DNA of 45,851 nt, taken from NCBI GenBank assembly GCA_037133755.1, contig JBAXNN010000017.1, positions 1-45,851 of the forward strand. Reading direction: 5' to 3'. Positions within the stretch are counted from its first letter, which is position 1; every line of letters starts with the position of its first letter. The stretch is from F1-60-MAGs149 sp037133755. Lineage in GTDB: Bacteria > Actinomycetota > Thermoleophilia > Gaiellales > F1-60-MAGs149. Shown here piece by piece: positions 40,925 through 45,851 of this stretch. The notes beneath the pieces are model-generated. The model saw nothing but the letters and a program-made list of their open reading frames with translations, was not told where the DNA came from and searched no databases. The position numbers and the translations under genes were made by a program.

Positions 40925-42028
40925 ATGGCGACGACGGCACGCCCAGCCCCTGAACGCACTCTTTCCGCGGATGTGATCCGCGACGTCTGCGCGCGACCCG
41001 CGGTCTTGCTCGCACTCGGTGAGGCAATTCCGAGGGATGCCGTCACGTGTGCGGCCGATCGGCGGCGCGCGGTGGCCGATGGGGTGGCGCGCGCGCTCGA
41101 GCTCGCACTTCTGCTGGCTGTCGGCGAAGCGCCGTCACGGCACGACGTGCTGCTGCTGGAGGAGGGTGAGCGCCGCCTGTGGGAGCCCGTCACCGTCGAG
41201 CTGGCCCGGGTGCTGCAACGCACCGGTCCAGATGGGCTGTTCGCCTACCTCGTGGTTGACGGCGCCACGCGCCGTGAGGCATGGCGCGCCGACACGCAGC
41301 GGCGTCGGGCCGAACGCGTGGAACCGCTACCACCTGATCTGCCACAGCACGCAGAGCGCGATTCGCTTGATCTCGCGCGCTTCCGGCTTGAGGTCGAGCA
41401 CGCCGTTGACGTTACGGCGCGCCGCGCCGGCGTCTCCGACGAGCTGGCCTACGGCATGGTGACGACCGAGGTGTCGTATGCAGAGGCGGGCCGCCGCAGC
41501 GGGCGTACGCCGAACGGCCTCTGGATGGCGATGGCGCGCCTCCGTCCGGAGTGGCGTGGTGTCGCCGAGCGCGGTCGTGCTGCGGGCCTGGGGGCCGGCA
41601 TTCTCGTGCGCGTGACAGATCGCACGGAGGTGGCCGTCCGCCGGCTGATCCGCTGGCGACTGATCGGCGGTACGGCCGCCGCACTCCTGCTGGCAGGGGC
41701 GATCGGTGCAGCAGTCACGGCAAGCCTGTTGGACGGTTCTGCGCCCGGTCTGCGTGCTCCCGTCGAGCCGGCGGTCGAAGCATCGACCCCGGTCGGTGAG
41801 GGGCCGTACGGTCCGGTCGGTCGCATGCTCGCGATCGAGGCCGCAGCGCGGTTACTCGGACGCACGGCGTCGGAGCCCGCGGCGCGCGGTGGGCGTACGC
41901 AGCAGCATCCCGCGGCGAAGGTTGCGACGGCGTCGCCTGGCGACGCCAGCTCGCGCGCGGGAGGGACAGGAGCCGGCGCGGGTGCGACCTCGTGTGGCCT
42001 CGGATCGGCGGCCTTGGCATGCCGCTGA
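40925..42028 (+). CDS. Sigma-like regulator with C-terminal membrane anchor (367 aa)
   Basis: Residues 1-215 look like a divergent ECF sigma factor. A region-2-like stretch has L-W-E-P-V-T-V-E-L-A-R-V-L then F-A-Y-L-V-V-D-G-A-T-R-R-E-A-W-R, and a region-4-like helix-turn-helix has V-S-Y-A-E-A-G-R-R-S-G-R-T-P-N-G-L-W near residue 190. One transmembrane helix follows (about 240-262), then an Ala/Gly/Pro-rich extracytoplasmic tail of about 100 residues with two cysteines at the end. The sigma identity is tentative. It sits where ftsQ would be expected and overlaps the next gene (TGATG), so it may regulate from the membrane in response to that partner. Confidence 0.6.
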   Translation: MATTARPAPERTLSADVIRDVCARPAVLLALGEAIPRDAVTCAADRRRAVADGVARALELALLLAVGEAPSRHDVLLLEEGERRLWEPVTVELARVLQRTGPDGLFAYLVVDGATRREAWRADTQRRRAERVEPLPPDLPQHAERDSLDLARFRLEVEHAVDVTARRAGVSDELAYGMVTTEVSYAEAGRRSGRTPNGLWMAMARLRPEWRGVAERGRAAGLGAGILVRVTDRTEVAVRRLIRWRLIGGTAAALLLAGAIGAAVTASLLDGSAPGLRAPVEPAVEASTPVGEGPYGPVGRMLAIEAAARLLGRTASEPAARGGRTQQHPAAKVATASPGDASSRAGGTGAGAGATSCGLGSAALACR

Positions 42029-43110
42029 TGCGCAGTGTCCTGCTGGCCGGGGTCCTCGTGCTCCTCTGCGCCGGTCTGGCGCAGGCGGCGCCGACCGTCC
42101 TCGCGGTGCCGGAGCTCGTCGGCCAGCCGCAGGTCGGGGCACGCCTCACTGCGGTTGGCGCTCAACTCGATGCCGCGACCCCTGAGGATCTGACGCTGAC
42201 CTGGGAGCGTTCGACCGACCGCGGCTTCAGCGAAATTACCGACGCGCACGAGACGACGTACATCCCGGCGGTCGCCGACGTGGGACACCGGCTACGCGTG
42301 CACATCGTGGTCGAGACTGCCGACGGTGCGGACGAGGGCTGGTCGGACCCCACCGACGCTGTCGCGTACGGGTCAACTCGTGACACAGACCACCTGCGCG
42401 TCGGTGCCGCTCCGGGCGCTCCCGCACGCCTCGATCGCTGGATCGTCGTCGCCGGTGCCTCCGTCCGTCTCTCGGGCCAGCTCTCGCCCGAAGCTGCAGC
42501 GGCGGAGCTTCAGCTCGTTCTCGAGCCAACCGTGCCGACCTTTGCCGCCGTTGAGGCACCCGTCACCATTGACGAACTTGGGCGAGTAACCGCGGAGATC
42601 ACCCCGACCGTCAACGCCCGTGTTTGGCTTGAGGTCGCGCGGGCGGGTGAGGCTGTGCAGCGCATTGATCTGGGCGTGGTCGGCGTGCGACCGCGCATCC
42701 GCGTGGTGCTCGGTGCGCGCGCTGACGGTCGCGATGGGGGAGGCAGGAAGTTGATCCGCGACCTGCGCATTCTGGCGGGCAGCGTGATCGCGCCCGGTGT
42801 GGCAGGGCTCCGGCTCAGTTGGGAGGGCATGCTGCCCGGCGATCGTTCGGGCACCGCAGTGTGCCGCTCGGCTGAGCGCGTGACCAGTCGTGCGCACGGG
42901 CGCTTGCTCGGTGGTTGCCGCACGCGGGGCGCGTGGGCTGCGGCACGTTGGCGGCTCGTACTCGACTCGGGCATGAGCAACCCCGCCGCGGCGCCGTTCC
43001 TCCCCGCAGCGAGCGCCTGGGTTGTCCCACGGGTTGGTGGCGCACTGGATGCGCCCGCGCAGGTGCCGAACCTCGTGCGATCCTCCGCTACGCTGCGCCC
43101 GTGGATCTGA
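42028..43110 (+). CDS. Exported protein with Ig-like domain (360 aa)
   Basis: A signal peptide spans M-R-S-V-L-L-A-G-V-L-V to about residue 21. Residues 25-100 form an Ig-like repeat (G-Q-P-Q-V-G-A-R-L-T, L-T-W-E-R-S-T-D and T-T-Y-I-P-A-V-A-D-V-G-H-R-L-R-V), a pattern common in large surface proteins of actinobacteria. The rest is beta-rich with a pair of cysteines near residues 280-295 and ends R-P-W-I. No anchor is seen. ATG at 42028 is preferred for the one-base overlap with the upstream stop; ATG at 42019 is possible. Confidence 0.7.
   Translation: MRSVLLAGVLVLLCAGLAQAAPTVLAVPELVGQPQVGARLTAVGAQLDAATPEDLTLTWERSTDRGFSEITDAHETTYIPAVADVGHRLRVHIVVETADGADEGWSDPTDAVAYGSTRDTDHLRVGAAPGAPARLDRWIVVAGASVRLSGQLSPEAAAAELQLVLEPTVPTFAAVEAPVTIDELGRVTAEITPTVNARVWLEVARAGEAVQRIDLGVVGVRPRIRVVLGARADGRDGGGRKLIRDLRILAGSVIAPGVAGLRLSWEGMLPGDRSGTAVCRSAERVTSRAHGRLLGGCRTRGAWAAARWRLVLDSGMSNPAAAPFLPAASAWVVPRVGGALDAPAQVPNLVRSSATLRPWI
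43089..43094 (+). promoter_or_regulatory. -10 box TACGCT, leaderless start of bolA
   Basis: TACGCT, inside the end of the exported-protein gene, is followed by 6 bases and the GTG at 43101. Confidence 0.55.
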
Positions 43111-43349
43111 CCGTCGTCCAAGACCTGATCGAGGCTCATCTGCCGGGTAGTCGCGCAGACGTCTCTGACTTCATGGGCGCCGGCGGTGACCACCTCGCCG
43201 TTCGGGTCGAAGCCGAGCAGTTCGCCGGCAAGAGCCTGATCGAGCAGCACAAGATGATCTACGCGGCCGTCCAAGAGCACATGGATTCGGGCGCGATTCA
43301 CGCACTCTCTATCACCACCGTCACACTCGAGCCTGGAGCACCCGCATGA
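43101..43349 (+). CDS. bolA: BolA-family protein
   Basis: BolA proteins bind [2Fe-2S] clusters together with CGFS glutaredoxins and serve in iron-sulfur handling. The 82-residue product has F-A-G-K-S-L-I-E-Q-H-K-M-I-Y-A-A-V and I-H-A-L-S-I-T-T-V-T, including the conserved His residues; the loop lacks Cys. The GTG at 43101 is set by the TACGCT box. It overlaps the previous gene by 10 bases and the glutaredoxin gene as ATGA. Confidence 0.9.
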   Translation: MDLTVVQDLIEAHLPGSRADVSDFMGAGGDHLAVRVEAEQFAGKSLIEQHKMIYAAVQEHMDSGAIHALSITTVTLEPGAPA

Positions 43350-43684
43350 GCGTCATGAGCGACGAGCAGATCTACGACGAGATCGTCTCCATCGTCACCG
43401 GCAACCGCGTCGCCCTTTTCATGAAGGGCACCCCGGAGGAGCCGCGCTGCGGATTCTCCGCCCGCGTTGCCGAGCGCGTGATCGACAGCGGCGTGGAGTT
43501 CATCGCCGTTGACATCCTGCCGGATCCCCGCATTCGCCAGCAGCTGACCGCGTACTCCAGTTGGCCGACCACCCCGCAGCTGTTCGTCGGCGGCGAGCTG
43601 ATCGGCGGCTGCGACATCGTCGAGGAGCTGCACGCCCAGGGCGAGCTGGACAAAATCCTCGGCACCGCCGACGCAGCGTCTTAA
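43346..43684 (+). CDS. grxD: Monothiol glutaredoxin, CGFS type
   Basis: CGFS glutaredoxins carry and transfer [2Fe-2S] clusters, bridged with BolA. The 112-residue product has the hallmark M-K-G-T-P-E-E-P-R-C-G-F-S-A-R near residue 27-41, the cis-Pro site W-P-T-T-P-Q-L-F-V and G-G-E-L-I-G-G-C-D-I. It is coupled to bolA by an ATGA overlap, matching the known physical partnership. Confidence 0.95.
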   Translation: MSVMSDEQIYDEIVSIVTGNRVALFMKGTPEEPRCGFSARVAERVIDSGVEFIAVDILPDPRIRQQLTAYSSWPTTPQLFVGGELIGGCDIVEELHAQGELDKILGTADAAS

Positions 43685-43696
43685 CAAACGCAACGC

Positions 43697-43712
43697 GCCC
43701 TCAACAGAGGGC
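43697..43712 (+). terminator. Hairpin after the glutaredoxin gene
   Basis: GCCCTC and GAGGGC form a 6-base-pair stem with loop AACA, starting 12 bases past the stop. No T run follows. A possible -35/-10 pair for the next gene (TCAACA at 43701, TATAGA at 43724, 17-base spacer) overlaps it. Confidence 0.45.
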
Positions 43713-43764
43713 AACGTAGGCGCTATAGAGCAGCAAGGGCAGATCAACATCGACCTCGCACCAT

Positions 43765-43800
43765 GGTCATGGGTCCCGGATTACCACCGGGAGCCAGACC
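43765..43800 (+). promoter_or_regulatory. Structured leader hairpin before the Crp/Fnr gene
   Basis: GGTC-A-TGG-G-TCCCGG (43765-43779) pairs with CCGGGA-G-CCA-GACC (43787-43800): 13 base pairs with one bulge and one G/G mismatch, loop ATTACCA. It ends 2 bases before the AGGAGG ribosome binding site (43803-43808), so it may control translation. Confidence 0.5.
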
Positions 43801-43815
43801 ACAGGAGGTCGAACA

Positions 43816-44547
43816 ATGAATCCGCATCTGCTCAACGCCATCAGTGAGACGCCGCTCTTCGAGGGCCTTTCCCAGGACCGCATCGCCCGTGCCGCTGGCG
43901 CCTTCTGCGTCCGCAGCTACGACCGCGGCGAGACGATTTCCGGCGCTGCCGACTCGGATCCTCGCGCCTACATCATGGTCGACGGTGTGGCCCGTTCCGT
44001 CCGCATCAATAGCGATGGTCGCTGCCTGACGAGTGGACTGATCGAGTCCGGCATGGTCTTCGGCAATCTGCCCTTCGGTGAGGACGCTCGCACCGAGCAG
44101 GTCGAGGCGCTCGTGGACTGCGATGTTCTCCGTGCCAGCACGGCTGACATCGAGGCCCTGGCCAGCGTCGATCCGATTGTGGCTCGCAACCTTGCTCGCT
44201 CCAACGGTCAGCGCCTGCGCGGCGCCGAGCAGCGGCTCGCCGCTCTCGCCTTCCAGCCCGTCCCGGCCCGCCTCGCCGGCGTCGTCATCGAGCTCGCCGA
44301 CCACTTCGGCAAGGTCACGCCCGAAGGCGTCCGCATCGACGTGCGGCTCACCCACGGCGCGCTGGCCGAGATGACCGGCACGACGCGCGAGACGCTGACG
44401 AAGGTCTCCGGCTGGCTCCGCTCGGAGGACATCGCCTCGATCGAGCGCCGCATGATCTGGGTCTCCGACTGGGACGCGCTCGTCGAGGTGCACGAGGGCG
44501 TGCGCTGCATGCCGGGCCGCACCGCCAAGCTGGGGCTCGAGGTCTAG
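43816..44547 (+). CDS. Crp/Fnr-family transcriptional regulator (243 aa)
   Basis: Residues 10-125 form the cyclic-nucleotide-binding-type beta barrel (P-L-F-E-G-L-S-Q-D-R-I near the start). The phosphate-binding cassette is atypical (G-N-L-P-F-G-E-D-A-R-T-E), so cAMP binding is doubtful. The central dimerisation helix runs about 125-150. The winged helix-turn-helix is T-H-G-A-L-A-E-M-T-G-T-T-R-E-T-L-T-K-V near residue 180. There is no N-terminal Cys cluster as in Fnr. AGGAGG lies 7 bases before the ATG, behind a structured leader. Target genes are unknown. Confidence 0.9.
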   Translation: MNPHLLNAISETPLFEGLSQDRIARAAGAFCVRSYDRGETISGAADSDPRAYIMVDGVARSVRINSDGRCLTSGLIESGMVFGNLPFGEDARTEQVEALVDCDVLRASTADIEALASVDPIVARNLARSNGQRLRGAEQRLAALAFQPVPARLAGVVIELADHFGKVTPEGVRIDVRLTHGALAEMTGTTRETLTKVSGWLRSEDIASIERRMIWVSDWDALVEVHEGVRCMPGRTAKLGLEV

Positions 44548-44558
44548 AGCCCGGGTGG

Positions 44559-44564
44559 TACCTT
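44559..44564 (+). promoter_or_regulatory. -10 box TACCTT, leaderless start
   Basis: TACCTT is followed by 7 bases and the GTG at 44572, which rules against the TTG three codons earlier. Confidence 0.55.
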
Positions 44565-44571
44565 GCCGTCT

Positions 44572-45483
44572 GTGAATAGCCTCATTGCAGTCGGATCGAT
44601 CGCCTACGACACCCTCGAGACGCCCTTCGGTCGACGCGACCGGGCGCTCGGGGGGTCGGCGGTCCACTTTGCTCTCGCCGCCAATCTCTTCACCGACGTC
44701 GGCGTTGTCGGCGTGGTGGGGGATGACTTCGACGGTGAGCCGGTGCTCGCCGAGCGCGGCATCGATACCAGCGGCATCCAGGTCGTCGCGGGCGGCACCA
44801 CGTTTGCGTGGGAAGGTCGCTACGGCTTCGACCTCAACGTCGCTGAGACGCTCGATACGCGTCTCGGCGTGTTCGAGCAGTTCGATCCGCAGCTGTCGGA
44901 GGAGCAGGCCAAGGCGCCCGTGCTCTTTCTCGGCAACATCGTTCCCGACCTGCAGCGCTCCGTTCGGAAGCAGTCGCAGGCGGGCTTCGTCGCGCTTGAC
45001 TCGATGAACCTCTGGATCGAGATCGCCAAGGACTCGCTGATCGGCGCGATCGGCGAAGTCGACTGCGTGATTCTCAATGATGGCGAGGCGCGCCAGCTGA
45101 CGGGTGAGTCCACGCTTGCCAAGGCGGCCCGCGCGATCTCCGCACATGGCCCGCGCATCGTCGTGATCAAGCGCGGTGAGTACGGTGCCGCACTGTTCGT
45201 CGATGGCGCCTTCTTCGGCGTGCCGGGCTATCCGCTCGAAGAGGTCTTCGATCCGACGGGCGCAGGCGACTCATTTGCCGGTGGCTTCGTCGGCTACCTG
45301 GCGGCAACGGGGCAGACTGAGCCTGATATCGCGCACCTCAAGCGCGCCGTGGCGTACGGCTCGATCGTCGCGTCGTTCAACGTCGAGGAGTTCGGGACCG
45401 AGCGCGTCCAGCGCCTGACGCGCGATGAGGTCGAGACGCGCGTGGGCGAGTTCCACGCCATGACGTCGTTCGATCTGAGCTGA
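44572..45483 (+). CDS. PfkB-family sugar kinase (303 aa)
   Basis: The ribokinase fold starts V-N-S-L-I-A-V-G-S-I-A-Y-D-T-L-E-T-P and has the first signature G-G-S-A-V-H-F-A-L-A-A, the G-V-V-G-V-V-G-D-D-F-D-G segment, and the catalytic F-D-P-T-G-A-G-D-S-F-A-G-G near residue 225. Length is standard. The substrate is not evident; ribose, fructose or a nucleoside are all possible. It is a separate transcript from the Crp/Fnr gene by its own -10 box. It shares little sequence with the other PfkB enzyme at 23197. Confidence 0.9.
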   Translation: MNSLIAVGSIAYDTLETPFGRRDRALGGSAVHFALAANLFTDVGVVGVVGDDFDGEPVLAERGIDTSGIQVVAGGTTFAWEGRYGFDLNVAETLDTRLGVFEQFDPQLSEEQAKAPVLFLGNIVPDLQRSVRKQSQAGFVALDSMNLWIEIAKDSLIGAIGEVDCVILNDGEARQLTGESTLAKAARAISAHGPRIVVIKRGEYGAALFVDGAFFGVPGYPLEEVFDPTGAGDSFAGGFVGYLAATGQTEPDIAHLKRAVAYGSIVASFNVEEFGTERVQRLTRDEVETRVGEFHAMTSFDLS

Positions 45484-45491
45484 TCGCGGCT

Positions 45492-45526
45492 GATGCTCCA
45501 AAGGGGTCAGACCCTTTCGGAGCATC
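45492..45526 (+). repeat. 35-base hairpin repeat, copy 1
   Basis: The element begins GATGCTCCAAAGGGGTC and ends GACCCTTTCGGAGCATC, so it is itself a near-perfect hairpin. It is the exact reverse complement of the element at 45561. It starts 8 bases past the stop codon and may also end transcription. Confidence 0.85.
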
Positions 45527-45560
45527 GGGCCAGCCGCCTTGTTGGTTACTGCGCCGGGGT

Positions 45561-45595
45561 GATGCTCCGAAAGGGTCTGACCCCTTTGGAGCATC
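45561..45595 (-). repeat. 35-base hairpin repeat, copy 2 (inverted)
   Basis: This is the exact reverse complement of copy 1, 34 bases downstream of it. The pair can form two small hairpins or one large 35-base-pair stem, like a REP/BIME-type extragenic element. Confidence 0.85.
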
Positions 45596-45705
45596 GGGGT
45601 TCCGCTGCGCTGCGGGGCTGCGTGACGAGACGGCTCCGCGCCGTTGCTGCCCGTCGTGAGCCGCCGACATCGCTCGCAACGCGTCGCCGCTGCACGCCCC
45701 GTTGA

Positions 45706-45711
45706 TAGCCT
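45706..45711 (+). promoter_or_regulatory. -10 box TAGCCT, leaderless start of thrS
   Basis: TAGCCT is followed by 7 bases and the ATG at 45719. This leaves no room for a T-box leader. Confidence 0.55.
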
Positions 45712-45718
45712 CTCGCAC

Positions 45719-45851
45719 ATGAAGGTTCATCTTCCTGACGGCACGGAGCTCGAGCTCGAGGACGGCGCGACCGGCCTGGACTGCGCCCGCGCGATCGGTG
45801 AGCGGCTCGCCAAGGTGACCGCCGCGATCGAGGTCGATGGGGAGGTGCGGG
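45719..45851 (+). CDS. thrS: Threonyl-tRNA synthetase, N-terminus only (cut by window edge)
   Basis: The 44 visible codons read M-K-V-H-L-P-D-G-T-E-L-E-L and A-T-G-L-D-C-A-R-A-I-G, then L-A-K-V-T-A-A-I-E-V-D-G-E-V-R. This is the N-terminal TGS domain of bacterial threonyl-tRNA synthetase, which charges tRNA-Thr. A TGS domain also occurs in RelA/SpoT and Obg-like proteins, but there it is not at the N-terminus. The rest, about 600 residues, lies beyond the right edge. Confidence 0.8.
   Translation, partial: MKVHLPDGTELELEDGATGLDCARAIGERLAKVTAAIEVDGEVR

Noticed and set aside
45596..45718. Possible T-box leader before thrS
   Set aside because: No T-box sequence or specifier stem is visible, and a -10 box lies only 7 bases before the ATG.

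Overview
The window is about 45.9 kb of high-GC bacterial chromosome. I infer an actinomycetote, probably of the class Thermoleophilia (Solirubrobacter or Gaiella relatives). The reasons are the GC-rich codon use, an actinobacterial-style short TadA/TadB/TadC cluster, an unusual MurG that has Ser-Glu-Ala-Asp where HEQN is expected, a MurE with the meso-diaminopimelate DNPR motif, and many apparently leaderless genes. The class is an inference; the phylum is fairly safe. I see no phage, insertion sequence, CRISPR array or rRNA.

Layout. Positions 1-5300 hold a TMEM175-type channel (cut by the left edge), tRNA-Glu(CTC) with a strong terminator, small membrane and exported proteins, an EamA transporter, tRNA-Gln(CTG) with a terminator, and lgt. 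Positions 5350-5920 hold a compact VapBC-like toxin-antitoxin pair whose PIN toxin seems to start at CTG. Positions 5917-13465 are mostly on the minus strand: a small membrane protein, a heterodimeric ABC exporter with one degenerate ATP site, a DUF2007 protein, RNase Z, a membrane TPR protein and two coupled proteins of unknown function.

Positions 13597-19337 hold a DUF192 gene and then a tightly overlapping operon: response regulator, histidine kinase, TadZ-like, TadA, TadB-like, TadC-like, and a protein that joins a pilin-like N-terminus to a CHAP peptidoglycan-hydrolase domain. No ordinary pilin, prepilin peptidase or secretin is present, so this looks like a small regulated Tad machine that may act on an anchored or exported cell-wall enzyme. 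It is the best candidate here for an undescribed system.

Positions 19413-27201 hold a solute-binding protein, thioredoxin, a GH15 glycosidase, a small unknown protein, a PfkB-type kinase and a 1029-residue secreted propeller-like protein. Positions 27354-40865 are the dcw cell-wall cluster: mraZ, rsmH, ftsL-like, ftsI, murE, murF, mraY, murD, ftsW, murG, murC, murB. Its promoter carries MraZ boxes and a palindrome matching a LexA/SOS box. The usual ftsQ and ftsZ do not follow. Instead come a membrane-anchored sigma-like protein, an exported protein, a BolA/CGFS-glutaredoxin pair, a Crp/Fnr regulator behind a structured leader, a second PfkB kinase, an inverted pair of 35-base hairpin repeats, and the start of thrS.

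A recurring theme is a -10 box of form TANNNT ending exactly 6 or 7 bases before the start codon. I found this strictly at twelve genes and in relaxed form at two more. Many transcripts here should therefore begin at the start codon itself.
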